A stretch of DNA of 64,000 nt. It comes from Streptomyces sp. NBC_01463. Lineage in GTDB: Bacteria; Actinomycetota; Actinomycetes; Streptomycetales; Streptomycetaceae. Shown piece by piece: positions 34,065 through 43,732 of the stretch (position 1 is its first letter; each line of letters begins with the position of its first letter). Position numbers and translations under genes: made by a program. The stretch spans positions 2,294,001-2,358,000 of the forward strand of contig CP109468.1 of NCBI GenBank assembly GCA_036227345.1, given 5' to 3'. A model generated the notes under the pieces. That model ran no database searches and was not told the DNA's origin. It was given only the letters and a program-made list of their open reading frames with translations.

Positions 34065-36035
34065 CTACTTGTCGTCGGCCTTGGCGGCGGCGTCGATCGC
34101 GGCGAGCGAGCGGCGTGCCTGGTTGGGGTCGGTCGTGTACCAGAAGTCGGGGAGCGAGGCGCGCAGATAGCTGCCGTACCGGGCGTTGGCCAGACGCGGG
34201 TCGAGCACCGCGACGACACCCTTGTCCCCCGTGGCGCGGACGAGACGGCCGGCGCCCTGAGCCATCAGCAGCGCGGCATGCGTGGCGGCCACGGCCATGA
34301 AGCCGTTGCCCCCCGCGTCCTCGACCGCCTTCTGCCGCGCGCTCATCAGCGGATCGTCGGGACGCGGGAACGGGATCCGGTCCATGATCACCAACTGGCA
34401 GCTCGCACCGGGCACGTCGACGCCCTGCCAGAGCGAGAGCGTGCCGAAGAGACAGGTCTCCGGATCGGCCGCGAAGTTCTTGATCAGCTCGCCCAGGGTC
34501 TCCTCGCCCTGGAGCAGGATCGGCTTCTCCAGCCGGCCCCGGAGCTCCTCGGCGGCGGCCTGGGCCGCCCGCATCGAGGAGAACAGTCCGAGCGTGCGGC
34601 CGCCTGCCGCCTCCACCAGCTCGGCGAGCTCCTCCAGCATGTCGGTGCGGGCGCTGTCCCGGCCGGGGGTGGCCAGATGCCGCGCGACGTACAGGATTCC
34701 CTGCTTCGGATAGTCGAAGGGCGAGCCGACGTCGAGCCCCTTCCACTGCGGCACGTCATCGCCCGCGGTGCCTTCCGGGGAGAGGCCGAGCGAGGCCCCC
34801 ACCCCGTTGAAGTCCCCGCCCAGCTTGAGCGTGGCCGAGGTGAGGACGACGGAGCGGTCGGCGAACAGCTTCTCGCGCAGCAGCCCGGAGACGGAGAGGG
34901 GTGCGACCCGCACCGAGGCGCCGAACCGGTCGTGGCGTTCGAACCAGACCACGTCGTACTCGGAGCCCTGGGTGATGCGCTCGGCCACGCCGTGGATCGT
35001 CTCGACCGAGGCCAGTGCCTGCTTGCGGACCGCGTCCTCGTCCTGGACGGACTTGTCGCGGGTGGAGCCCAGTGCGGTGATCACCGTGCGCGCGGCGTCG
35101 CGCAGCGCCATCAGCGCGTAGCCGAGGTCCTCCGGGACCTCCTCCAGGCGGCCGGGCAGCGCCAGCTCCATCACCCGCTCGAACCCCTCCGACGCGGTCT
35201 GCAGGGCGTCGGCGGCCTTCTCGTTGACCAGCTTCGCGGCGCGGCGGACCGCGCGGTTGACCTGGCCGGGGGTGAGCTCGCCCGTGGCGACCCCGGTGAC
35301 CCGGGAGACCAGCTCATGGGCCTCGTCGACGATCAGCACCTCGTGGCTCGGGAGCACCGGGGCGCCCTCGATGGCGTCGATGGCGAGCAGCGCGTGGTTC
35401 GTCACCACCACGTCGGCGAGCTTGGCGCGCTCCCTGGCCTGCTCGGCGAAGCACTCGGCGCCGTACGCGCACTTGGTGGCGCCCAGACACTCCCGGGAGG
35501 AGACGGAGATCTGCGCCCAGGCCCGGTCCGAGACGCCGGGGGTGAGGTTGTCCCGGTCGCCCGTCTCGGTCTCGTCGGCCCAGTCCCGCATGCGCAGCAG
35601 GTCCTGGCCGAGCTTGCTCGACGGGGCCGCCGCCTCGAACTGGTCGAAGAGCCCCTCTTCCTCCTCCTGCGGCACGCCCTCGTGCAGGCGGTGCAGGCAG
35701 AGGTAGTTCGACCGGCCCTTCAGCATGGCGAACTGCGGGCGGCGGCGCAGCAACGGGTGCAGGGCGTCGACCGTACGCGGAAGGTCGCGCTCCACGAGCT
35801 GCCGCTGCAGGGCCAGGGTGGCCGTGGCCACCACGACGCGCTCGCCGTGTGCCAGGGCGGGCACCAGGTAGCCGAGCGATTTGCCCGTACCGGTGCCCGC
35901 CTGCACGAGCAGATGGGAGTGGTCGTCTACGGCCTCGGCGACCGCACCGGCCATGGCGGCCTGGCCGGGCCGCTCCGTACCGCCGACGGCGGTCACGGCG
36001 GCCTGCAGGAGCTCGGGGAGGGATGGCTTCGTCAT
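34065..36035 (-). CDS. DinG/XPD-type iron-sulfur DNA helicase
   Basis: A 656-residue superfamily 2 helicase. Walker A is AGTGTGKS (46-53), Walker B VDEAHEL, and motif VI MAQGAGRLVR. Between motifs I and II cysteines in NYLCLHR, SRECLGATKC and AECFAEQ form the 4Fe-4S site of XPD-like helicases. It should unwind branched or R-loop DNA during repair and replication. ATG 36035. It adjoins lexA, but no LexA box is seen in its short upstream gap. It is called DinG-like; YoaA-like is an equal possibility. Confidence 0.92.
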   Translation of the reverse strand: MTKPSLPELLQAAVTAVGGTERPGQAAMAGAVAEAVDDHSHLLVQAGTGTGKSLGYLVPALAHGERVVVATATLALQRQLVERDLPRTVDALHPLLRRRPQFAMLKGRSNYLCLHRLHEGVPQEEEEGLFDQFEAAAPSSKLGQDLLRMRDWADETETGDRDNLTPGVSDRAWAQISVSSRECLGATKCAYGAECFAEQARERAKLADVVVTNHALLAIDAIEGAPVLPSHEVLIVDEAHELVSRVTGVATGELTPGQVNRAVRRAAKLVNEKAADALQTASEGFERVMELALPGRLEEVPEDLGYALMALRDAARTVITALGSTRDKSVQDEDAVRKQALASVETIHGVAERITQGSEYDVVWFERHDRFGASVRVAPLSVSGLLREKLFADRSVVLTSATLKLGGDFNGVGASLGLSPEGTAGDDVPQWKGLDVGSPFDYPKQGILYVARHLATPGRDSARTDMLEELAELVEAAGGRTLGLFSSMRAAQAAAEELRGRLEKPILLQGEETLGELIKNFAADPETCLFGTLSLWQGVDVPGASCQLVIMDRIPFPRPDDPLMSARQKAVEDAGGNGFMAVAATHAALLMAQGAGRLVRATGDKGVVAVLDPRLANARYGSYLRASLPDFWYTTDPNQARRSLAAIDAAAKADDK

Positions 36036-36085
36036 AGCCGGACCAGCCTACGGGGCGCCACTGACAACGGCGGTCACTCCCGGAC

Positions 36086-37963
36086 TCACACGGAGGGGTG
36101 GAGCGGGTTGGGTACCGTGCCGTGGACCGCCGCGTGCGGTCGCTCGGGCCGGTCGCGGTAGCCGTCCAGATGCAGGCGGTTGCGGTTCAGACAGAGGCGC
36201 TCGATGCGGGGCGTCAGCATGTCGAACATCTCGAACCTGTCCTTCAGCTCGGGGAAGCGGGCGTGGTGGCGCAGGATCTCCGCCCGGACGAGTGACCAGA
36301 ATTCGCTCTCCGGGACGCCCAGCTGTTCCTCGCAGAGCGGGGACAGGAATCGGAAGACTCCGGTGAAGAGGCCGGAGTGGATGAACTGGGTGAGGAAGGC
36401 CGGTTCCTCGGTGAGCAGGATGCGGCGCACGTCCGCCGGCATCGTGTCGTGCTCGGGCAGCGGCCGGGCGCTGACGTTCACGTCGTCGACGAAGTCCTTG
36501 ATCGCCAGCCGCACGGGGACGTCCCGCTCGTCGAAGACGACGATGGCGTTCTCGCCGTGCGGGGAGAAGACCGTGCCGTAGCGGTAGAGGAAGTGCAGCA
36601 GCGGCGGGAGCAGGGCGGCGAAGAGCCGGGTCAGCCAGACCGAGGGCGCCAGGCCGGAGCGCTCGACCAGCTCGGCGGTGAAGGCGCGGCCCTGCGGGTC
36701 GGTGTGCAGTAGGGAGGCGAGGGTGCGGGCCCGCTCACCGGGTGCGAGGCGCGGGAGGAGGGGTTCGCGCCAGATCGCGCCGAGGATCTCCTTGAACTGG
36801 TACGGCGTCTCGGGGAGGTGGTCGTAGAGCGGGTGCTCGACCGTGACCGAGGCGACCTCGCCGAGGAGGATGACACCGCAGGTGTCGCGCAGGAACGGAT
36901 CGTTGTCGCGCAGCCCCTGCACCCAGCCGGTGACGGCGGGCGCGGCGAGGGTGCGTTCGGTCGGCAGGCCGCGCCAGACCAGCGTGTTGAGGATGGACAG
37001 CGGGAGCTTGACCGTGTGCCGGTCGGGCCGGTCCAGGTTGGCGAAGGTGCGGATGGACTGCTGCGGGAGCCGCAGGTCCGGATCGGCGTGCAGGGGCACG
37101 ATGTCGCCGGCGGCGATGGCCGGGGCGAACAGCGGCACGATCCACTCGTCCCACTGCCAGGGGTGGACGGGCAGGAAGAGGTAGTCCTCCGGGTCGAGGG
37201 CGTTGCTGTGCAGGGCGGCGGCGAAGGACGCGCGGACCTCGGGGTCGAGCTCCTGGTCGTAGAGCCGGCCGGGGCGGGCGAGCGCGTTCACGCCCCGGTA
37301 GGCGGCGAGCCGGGAGGAGACGGCGATCCAGGGCAGTGTGACCGGGGTGCGGGCCTCGGGGGTGAAGCGGGCCGCGTCGGTGGCGGAGAAGCCGAGCCGT
37401 CCCTTGTTGGCGACGATCCAGGGGTGGCCCGTCTGGTGGCCCTCGAGTTCGGCGTAGTCGAGTTCGGCGAGTTCGGCGGCGGTGAGCGCGCCGTGGTCGA
37501 GGCGGGCGTCGGCGGTGAGGGTGGTGGTGAGCTCGCGGACGAGATGGCCGAGCGTGGCACCGTCCAGTTCGAGGAGGCGGCGGGCCCGGGCGAGGAAGAG
37601 CAGCGGGTCGCGGAAGGGGACGCTGCCGGCGACCTGGTCCCCGGCCGGTGCCCCGGTGGCCGCGTCGGCCTCCGTCGCCGCGCTGCTCGCCGCCCGGATC
37701 GAGTCGGGGGCGACCCGCCAGCTGCCGTACACCCCGCGCCGGGCGGTGAAGCTCAGGCTTCCGCCGTCGTCGAGGAGCAGGGTGTACGCGGTGCCCCCGG
37801 CGGCGCGCGGAACGGGCTGGATGACTTCCTCGTAGGCGAATTCGCCGAGCATCTTGGCGAGCAGCCGGGCGGCGGCTCGGTCCCAGACCGCCCGGTTCAG
37901 TTCCGGGGTGCTGAGCAGCGCGGGCGACGGGGCTGCATCACGGCTCGCGGGATATTTCGGCAC
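36086..37963 (-). CDS. NRPS-independent siderophore synthetase, IucA/IucC family (second)
   Basis: A 625-residue ATP-dependent amide synthetase that couples a carboxylic acid (citrate, succinyl or alpha-ketoglutarate type) to an amine or alcohol. Family blocks visible: GHQTGHPWIVANKGRLGFS, FLPVHPWQWDEW, SIRTFANLDRPDRHTVKLPLS split by the fingers region, and SPHGENAIVVFDERDVPVRLAIKDF. The C-terminal FhuF-like part ends with LCLNRNRLHLDGY. GTG 37963 with GAGGAG upstream. It is the last gene of the operon. Which of the IucA/IucC subtypes it is (A, B or C) cannot be settled by reading. Confidence 0.92.
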   Translation of the reverse strand: MPKYPASRDAAPSPALLSTPELNRAVWDRAAARLLAKMLGEFAYEEVIQPVPRAAGGTAYTLLLDDGGSLSFTARRGVYGSWRVAPDSIRAASSAATEADAATGAPAGDQVAGSVPFRDPLLFLARARRLLELDGATLGHLVRELTTTLTADARLDHGALTAAELAELDYAELEGHQTGHPWIVANKGRLGFSATDAARFTPEARTPVTLPWIAVSSRLAAYRGVNALARPGRLYDQELDPEVRASFAAALHSNALDPEDYLFLPVHPWQWDEWIVPLFAPAIAAGDIVPLHADPDLRLPQQSIRTFANLDRPDRHTVKLPLSILNTLVWRGLPTERTLAAPAVTGWVQGLRDNDPFLRDTCGVILLGEVASVTVEHPLYDHLPETPYQFKEILGAIWREPLLPRLAPGERARTLASLLHTDPQGRAFTAELVERSGLAPSVWLTRLFAALLPPLLHFLYRYGTVFSPHGENAIVVFDERDVPVRLAIKDFVDDVNVSARPLPEHDTMPADVRRILLTEEPAFLTQFIHSGLFTGVFRFLSPLCEEQLGVPESEFWSLVRAEILRHHARFPELKDRFEMFDMLTPRIERLCLNRNRLHLDGYRDRPERPHAAVHGTVPNPLHPSV

Positions 37964-38023
37964 GGAGACTCCTCGGGAGGGAACCGACGGGGTTCGAGCG
38001 GTGGGGAGGGGGCAGCGGATCGT

Positions 38024-38725
38024 TCACAGCCGGGCACGGTGGGCTCGGTCGCGGATCATCAGCGCGGCCCGCTTGTCCGGGAGTTCGACCTCCGCGGAGT
38101 AGCGGAATCCGGCGCTCAGGAACGCGGAGACGGACGGGGTGTTGCGGACATCGGGCTCGGCGACGACCCGGGTGCACCGGGGCCGGTTGTCGAGGACGAG
38201 GTCGGAGACCGCCCGGAGCAGGGTGGTGCCGGTCCCGCGGCCGCGGTGGTCCACGTCCCCGATGAGGAGGTGGATCCCGGTGTCGTGCGGGCGGACCGGG
38301 CAGTGCCGGGCGAGCGGGTCGAGGTCGGCCCGGTAGATCTCCCAGTAGCTCATCGGGACGCCCGAGAGCACGCCCAGGCAGGGCACGCTGCGTCCGTCGC
38401 CGTCGAGCTGGGGCATCAGGTGCCCGGCGGTGACGGTCTCGGCTCCGGCGAGCTCCCAGAAGGCCGCGACGGCGGGGTCGTTCATCCAGCGGCTGATCAG
38501 CGCGAGATCGCGCTCCAGCCGCACGGGGACGAGCTGGAACACGCCGGCCGGGGTCGTGACCGGCTTCCACTCCGCCGGCCGGTCGAGCAGCCCCGGGTCC
38601 TCGTGCCGCGGGCGCGGTGCGGGGGTCTCCTCCCCCAGCAGCGCCAGGAGTTCGGCGGTGAGCCGAAGGTCCAGCGTGTCGTCGGCGCCGGTTCCGGGGA
38701 CGGTGTGCGCATCGGCGGGAGGCAC
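38024..38725 (-). CDS. siderophore GNAT acyltransferase (Acetyltransf_8 type)
   Basis: A 233-residue acetyltransferase of the IucB/RhbD kind, which acylates an amine or hydroxylamine during siderophore assembly. Family marks are LISRWMNDPAVAAFWE, GVPMSYWEIYRAD and HLLIGDVDHRGRGTGTTLLR, the last being the acyl-CoA pyrophosphate loop. GTG 38725 is used (GAGGAG ten bases upstream). It sits between the two synthetase genes with gaps near 60 bases. In the well-studied systems such enzymes act after an N-hydroxylase, which is absent here, so its acceptor may be unusual or the hydroxylase is elsewhere. Confidence 0.85.
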   Translation of the reverse strand: MPPADAHTVPGTGADDTLDLRLTAELLALLGEETPAPRPRHEDPGLLDRPAEWKPVTTPAGVFQLVPVRLERDLALISRWMNDPAVAAFWELAGAETVTAGHLMPQLDGDGRSVPCLGVLSGVPMSYWEIYRADLDPLARHCPVRPHDTGIHLLIGDVDHRGRGTGTTLLRAVSDLVLDNRPRCTRVVAEPDVRNTPSVSAFLSAGFRYSAEVELPDKRAALMIRDRAHRARL

Positions 38726-38781
38726 GGTGACGCTCTCCTCTTCTGAGCGGTTCGGACGGATCCCGGCTCGGCGGAGTTCCT

Positions 38782-40692
38782 TCAGCCGTGGAGGGGGTTG
38801 GCGATGGTGACGTAGACGGACTGGGTGTCCACGGGTCCGACGAGTTCGTCGAGGCCGTGCAGACGCGTCAGCATGTTGGCCTTGCAGCGCAGCCGGGGTG
38901 TTTCCAGCAGGTGGGCGGGGAGCGGTGAGCCCAGTGCGGTGACCGATCCCAGGAACCGCCGGAAGGCGGCGAGGAGCACGTCCTCGTCGGCGAGCCGCTG
39001 GGCGCCGAACGCCCCGATCAGTCCGAACACGTTGTTGATGCCGAGGTAGTACGCGAAGCGTTCGTCGGTGACGGCGTCGGAGACGAAGGTGTCGCTGACG
39101 GATCCGATGCCGGGGAGCCTGCGGTCGAGGGCGGCGCGGTGGGACTCGCGGAAGTAGTAGCCCTGATTGTCCCGGTAGCGGCCGCCGGACGGCCAGCCCT
39201 CGGCGTCGAGCAGGACCAGGGTGTTCTGCTGGTGGGCTTCGAGGGCGACTCCGGCGTGGGCGTCGAGCCAGAGCACCGGCCGCACCACGCGGTCCAGGTA
39301 GCGCAGGAACCACTCGGTGGCGACGGCGGTCGTGGTCCGCCCGGTGGCGGCGGCGAGGCGGCGGACGATGTCGGCGAGGCGGGAGCGCATCTCCGGCCGG
39401 TCCGGCCAGGGGCGCGGGGCGGTGAGCCCGGCGATGCAGACGGCGTCGTCGTGCCGGCCGAACGGGTTGTGGCGCAGCATGACGTCGAGTCCGGGGACGG
39501 GTTCGCCCCCGGGGGTGTCGACCGCCAGCCACGCGGGGTCCCGGACGATGTCGAAGCCGGGGTGGGCGGAGTGCCACTGCCGGGCGAGTCCGGTGCGCAG
39601 CAGCCGGTGGACCTCCACGCCGCGGTGGAGTTCCTTGCGGAGGTTCTCCCGGCGGGAGTTGGTGATGCGTACGCCGAGGGAGAGCTTCAGCATGAGGTCG
39701 GCGCCGGGCTGCTGGACGGTGCGCACCGAGGAGGTGGGGTGCCAGCGCTCGCCGTACGGTCCGAGGTCGTGCAGGAGTCCGGAGTCGAACAGGGCCGCGA
39801 CCTCGGGCCGGTTGGCCAGGTCGCGGGCCTGCCAGGGGTGCAGCGGAATCGCCACGGTGTGCCCGGGGATCCGCAGGCCCTCGGCGTGGCGGGCGACGAG
39901 TTCGGCGGCACCGACCGGGCGGCCCTGTTCGGTCCACGCGGAGTCGGTGGCGAGGACGGACCGGTGGGCGGCCATCCAGTGCAGCGGGAAGGAGCCGTGC
40001 GCCTCGGGTGAGTAGAGGCGGGTCTCGGAGTCGGAGAGGCCTTCCCTGCTCTTGGGCGAGGGGTGCAGCGGATGACCGAGGAGGAGCGACTGTTCCGCGG
40101 TGAGGAAGAGGTCCGCCCCGGCGGGTGCGGTGGGCCGGTGCCGTTGTCCTTCGATGAATCCGGCGGTCCGCCGCACCGAGTCGGCCACCCGGCCCACCAT
40201 GTCGGCGCTCTCGTGGTGGCCGGCCTCCCGGCCGAGGAGGGCGGCGACGGTGACGGCGTCGACGGCGGGGGCGTTGTCGGGGGCCGTTTCCAGGAGCGGC
40301 GGGCCGAAGCGGTGCCAGCCCGTGGCGGACCAGTGGCGGACGGGGACGAGGAGGGCGGTGCCGCTCGCGGGGAGCGGGATGCGGAGGGTCTCCCCCTCCG
40401 GGCGGGACAGGTCGCCCTCGCGGACCCAGCAGCGCAGCAGGTTCTCGACGCCCGCCGTGTCGGCGGCGCACAGCGGGTCCGGGTGGTCCAGCGGGTCCGG
40501 ACCGTCCGGCGGATCGGCGGCCGGTGCCGGACCGGCGGCCGTGGGCCTGGGGGCGGGCCACTGACCGTGCGGCACCTCTTTCTGGCGCGGCACGGTCGAC
40601 GGTTCGACGGCGAGGTGGCCGAGTGTTGCGGCCTCTCCCCCGTGGTGGCTGGAGGGAGGGCCGTCGGCCTCGGGCGCGGGGGTGGGGTTCAC
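38782..40692 (-). CDS. NRPS-independent siderophore synthetase, IucA/IucC family (first)
   Basis: A 636-residue relative of the downstream synthetase. Blocks visible: GHPLHPSPKSREGLS, the central IPLHPWQARDLAN, TSSVRTVQQPGADLMLKLSL and ALEAHQQNTLVLLDAEGWP. The first 80 residues are Pro/Ala-rich and look disordered. GTG 40692. Sequence differs enough from the second synthetase to suggest two successive condensations on the same acid backbone. Lies 29 bases after the aminotransferase gene, so co-transcription is likely. Confidence 0.92.
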   Translation of the reverse strand: MNPTPAPEADGPPSSHHGGEAATLGHLAVEPSTVPRQKEVPHGQWPAPRPTAAGPAPAADPPDGPDPLDHPDPLCAADTAGVENLLRCWVREGDLSRPEGETLRIPLPASGTALLVPVRHWSATGWHRFGPPLLETAPDNAPAVDAVTVAALLGREAGHHESADMVGRVADSVRRTAGFIEGQRHRPTAPAGADLFLTAEQSLLLGHPLHPSPKSREGLSDSETRLYSPEAHGSFPLHWMAAHRSVLATDSAWTEQGRPVGAAELVARHAEGLRIPGHTVAIPLHPWQARDLANRPEVAALFDSGLLHDLGPYGERWHPTSSVRTVQQPGADLMLKLSLGVRITNSRRENLRKELHRGVEVHRLLRTGLARQWHSAHPGFDIVRDPAWLAVDTPGGEPVPGLDVMLRHNPFGRHDDAVCIAGLTAPRPWPDRPEMRSRLADIVRRLAAATGRTTTAVATEWFLRYLDRVVRPVLWLDAHAGVALEAHQQNTLVLLDAEGWPSGGRYRDNQGYYFRESHRAALDRRLPGIGSVSDTFVSDAVTDERFAYYLGINNVFGLIGAFGAQRLADEDVLLAAFRRFLGSVTALGSPLPAHLLETPRLRCKANMLTRLHGLDELVGPVDTQSVYVTIANPLHG

Positions 40693-40721
40693 GGCGGTCT
40701 TTCCTGTGATGGTTTCCGGGG

Positions 40722-42101
40722 TCAGCGGATCGACCCGGTCGCGGTCCGTCGGTGCGGGGAGCGCTCAGCGGCTGCCAGGGCGTCGGCGAGGCGGTCGACG
40801 ACCGCTGTCGCCTGTTCGTCGGTGAGCGTGAGGGGTGGGAGCAGGCGGACGACCGTGGAGTGGCGGCCGCCGAGTTCGACGATGAGGCCGCGGCGCAGGC
40901 ACTCCTGCTGGACGGCGGTGGCGAGGACCGGGTCGGGCGGCGCCTCGCCGCCCACGCCCACCGGGGCGGCTTCCGGGTCGACGAGTTCCACGCCGATCAT
41001 CAGGCCCCGGCCACGGACGTCACCGATGCTCGGGTGGCTTGCCGCCAGGCTCCGCAGCCGCGCGAGCATCCGGGCGCCGAGTACGCCGGCGCGCTCGGCG
41101 AGGCGGTTCTCCCGTACGTACGCGAGGGTGGCCGTGCCGGCCGCCATCGCGAGCTGGTTGCCGCGGAAGGTGCCGGCGTGGGCTCCCGGCTGCCAGGTGT
41201 CGAGCCCGGAGCGGTAGACGATGACGGCGAGCGGCAGGGATCCGCCGATGGCCTTGGACAGCACCATCACGTCGGGCACGACGCCGCTGTGCTCGACGGC
41301 CCAGAAGGCGCCGGTGCGGCCGACGCCGGTCTGGACCTCGTCGGCGATCAGGGGGATGGACCGGGCCGCCGTGATCTCCCGCATCCGGCGCATCCAGCCG
41401 TCGGGCGCGGGGTTGACGCCGCCTTCGCCCTGCACCGGTTCGAGGATCATTCCGGCGGGAGCGGGGGTGCCGCTCTTCGGGTCGTCCAGCACGCTCTCGG
41501 TCCAGCGCGCGGCGAGTTCCGCGCCGCGCTCGCCGCCCGTCCCGAACGGGCAGCGGTAGTCCTGCGGGAAGGGGAGCCGGGTCACCCGTACGTCCTCGGC
41601 GCCGCCGGACGCGGCGAGGGCGCCCGCCGTCATGCCGTGGTAGGCGCCGGTGAAGGCGAGCAGACCGCTGCGGCCGGTCGCGGCGCGCACCAGGGTGAAC
41701 GCCGCCTCGACCGCGTCGGTGCCCGCCGGACCGCAGAACTGGATCCGGGCGTCGTCGGCGAACTCCCGCGGCAGCGTGGCGAACAGCTCCGTGGTGAAGG
41801 CGTCCTTGACCGGTGTGGCCAGATCGAGCACGTGCAGGGGCGCACCCGAGTCGATGACCTTCTTGATCGCCTCCAGGACCACCGGGTGGTTGTGCCCGAG
41901 GGCCAGCGTCCCGGCTCCGGACAGACAGTCGAGATAGCGCCGCCCGTCGGCTCCCTCGATGGTCAGCCCGCGCGCCCGTACCGGCACGATCGGCAGCGAG
42001 CGCGCGTAGGTACGGGCCGCCGACTCACGCAGTGACTGGCGGCGCAGGATGCCTTCGTGTGCCGCCAGGGGTGGTGCCGGAGCTGGTTCGGTCACGGCCA
42101 C
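40722..42101 (-). CDS. diaminobutyrate--2-oxoglutarate aminotransferase (class III)
   Basis: A 459-residue PLP aminotransferase. Lys283 (VLSKAIGGSLP) is the likely PLP lysine and Asp254 lies in ADEVQTGVGRTG; GAYHGMTAGALAASG and EPVQGEGGVN are also class III motifs. It is similar to the enzymes that make 2,4-diaminobutyrate for siderophores such as rhizobactin (RhbA) and for ectoine (EctB). No ectoine gene adjoins, so the siderophore role is preferred. GTG 42101 with GGAGG upstream; the longer frame is discarded. It is the first gene of the operon. No clear iron-box (TTAGGTTAGGCTAACCTAA-like) is visible upstream. Confidence 0.88.
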   Translation of the reverse strand: MAVTEPAPAPPLAAHEGILRRQSLRESAARTYARSLPIVPVRARGLTIEGADGRRYLDCLSGAGTLALGHNHPVVLEAIKKVIDSGAPLHVLDLATPVKDAFTTELFATLPREFADDARIQFCGPAGTDAVEAAFTLVRAATGRSGLLAFTGAYHGMTAGALAASGGAEDVRVTRLPFPQDYRCPFGTGGERGAELAARWTESVLDDPKSGTPAPAGMILEPVQGEGGVNPAPDGWMRRMREITAARSIPLIADEVQTGVGRTGAFWAVEHSGVVPDVMVLSKAIGGSLPLAVIVYRSGLDTWQPGAHAGTFRGNQLAMAAGTATLAYVRENRLAERAGVLGARMLARLRSLAASHPSIGDVRGRGLMIGVELVDPEAAPVGVGGEAPPDPVLATAVQQECLRRGLIVELGGRHSTVVRLLPPLTLTDEQATAVVDRLADALAAAERSPHRRTATGSIR

Positions 42102-42460
42102 GGCTGTTGATCCTCCCGCTGTAACAGTTGCGTTGCACGTCAGCACGATTCCGCAAGGACGGACTGCGGGGGTGAACGCTGTCTCCGTGTCCCCCGTACG
42201 TACCAACGACGCCGGGCGCCGAGGATCACGGGTAAATCCGAAGATCCTCGCGGAACGGAACCATGGCCCTGCCGCACACCGTCCACAGCGGCACCGGCAT
42301 AGTGGGGGACCGCGCCGGGGCTCCGGGACAACCTCCCGGCCGCCACGGCATACGCGCGAGGCACCGGACCGCCGTCCGCGGTGCCGGTCCGTGTGCCGTG
42401 CCGAAGTCCAGAAGTGCAGTACGGAAGCGTTGAGTTACGAAGTCCCAGGGGGATCACCAG
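42102..42460. other. intergenic region upstream of siderophore operon and peptidase
   Basis: About 360 bases carrying divergent promoters. An inverted repeat CGAGGATC...GATCCTCG (42220-42227, 42243-42250, 15-base spacer) could be an operator for either side. No iron box recognised. Confidence 0.5.
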
Positions 42461-43690
42461 ATGCGACTCATTCGACCGGGTTCCACCGCACGCCGCAGGG
42501 GAAGCGCCCGCCGCACCCCCGCGACCGTGCTCGCCACGGCGGCGTTCACCGCCGTTCTCGCCGTCACCGCGACCGCCTGCGGGCCGGGCGAGGACGACGC
42601 GAGCACCGAGCCGAGCAGCAGTTCCGCGGGCCAGACGTCGGACAACAAGATCACCATTCCGGATGATCTGAAGGGCCGGCTCAAGGAGCACGGGATCGAC
42701 CTCGACCAGTGGAAGGACGGCGAGTGGAAGAACTGGGACAGGGACAAGTGGCTGCGTGAGGCCAAGGACTACATCAACCCGATCATCGAGGGCCTCTGGG
42801 ACCCGGACCGGATGCGGGACGCCGACAAGGCGCCCGAGCAGCCGGTCGACAACGACATCTCCGGCGACAAGGGCGTGACGGACCGGACCCCCGTCCCGGT
42901 CAGGGCCGTCGGCGCGCAGACGCCGTACCACGACAGCGCCCCGGAGTCCGGGAAGCTGTTCTTCGACGGGCCCGAGGGCTCGATGGTCTGCTCGGCGACC
43001 GTGGTGAAGGACCCGGCGCACCCCGGCAAGTCCAACATGGTGTGGACCGCGGGCCACTGCGTGCACGCGGGCAAGAAGGGCGGCTGGTACCGCAACATCG
43101 CCTTCGTGCCCTCGTACAACGACAGCGGTCTGTCGACCGACGAGCTCCGGAACAACCCGCCCAAGGAGAAGGTCGCCCCGTACGGCGTGTGGTGGGGCTC
43201 GTGGGCGCAGACCTCCGAGCAGTGGATCGACCAGGGTGCCTCGGTCGGCGGGCTGGGCGCTCCGTACGACTTCGCCGTGCTGCACGTGACGCCGGAGAAG
43301 GGTTCGACCGGCAAGTCCCTGGAGGAGACGGTCGGTTCGGCGCTGCCGGTCGAGTTCAACGCCCCGGCGGTTCCCAAGATCGCGGACATGACGGCGACCG
43401 GCTTCCCTGCCGCTCCGCCGTACGACGGCCAGAAGCTCTTCCAGTGCAAGGACAAGCCGGGCCGGCTCTCGCTCACCAGCGACGACCCGACGATGTACCG
43501 CATCGGCTGCACCATGACCGGCGGTTCCTCCGGCGGCGGCTGGGTCGCGGCGGGCCAGGACGGCAAGCCCGCCCTCGTCTCCAACACCTCCATCGGCCCG
43601 GTGCCGGCGGGCTGGCTGGCCGGGCCCCGGCTCGGCAAGGAGGCCAAGGGCGTCTACGACTCGGTCAGCAAGAAGTACGCGGGCCAGTGA
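42461..43690 (+). CDS. trypsin-like serine peptidase lipoprotein (paralogue 1)
   Basis: A 409-residue exported peptidase with a signal peptide ending in TATAC; Cys40 is the likely lipidated residue. A conserved N-terminal module (about 65-125) holds the WKDGEWKNWDRDKWLREAKD segment. The peptidase domain has His199 (WTAGHC), Asp270 (PYDFAVL) and Ser357 (TGGSSGGGW). The fold resembles V8/Glu-type trypsin-like peptidases, although specificity cannot be read. ATG 42461 with GGGGG upstream. The next gene encodes a close paralogue. Role unknown; probably outside the membrane. Confidence 0.85.
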   Translation: MRLIRPGSTARRRGSARRTPATVLATAAFTAVLAVTATACGPGEDDASTEPSSSSAGQTSDNKITIPDDLKGRLKEHGIDLDQWKDGEWKNWDRDKWLREAKDYINPIIEGLWDPDRMRDADKAPEQPVDNDISGDKGVTDRTPVPVRAVGAQTPYHDSAPESGKLFFDGPEGSMVCSATVVKDPAHPGKSNMVWTAGHCVHAGKKGGWYRNIAFVPSYNDSGLSTDELRNNPPKEKVAPYGVWWGSWAQTSEQWIDQGASVGGLGAPYDFAVLHVTPEKGSTGKSLEETVGSALPVEFNAPAVPKIADMTATGFPAAPPYDGQKLFQCKDKPGRLSLTSDDPTMYRIGCTMTGGSSGGGWVAAGQDGKPALVSNTSIGPVPAGWLAGPRLGKEAKGVYDSVSKKYAGQ

Positions 43691-43732
43691 CGGCGGATCG
43701 TCGTCCGCCCGGATGCGGATGACGTTCCCTCA

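Noticed and set aside
42102..42460. Iron box (DmdR1/IdeR type) upstream of the siderophore operon
   Set aside because: No sequence resembling TTAGGTTAGGCTAACCTAA was found on reading both strands.
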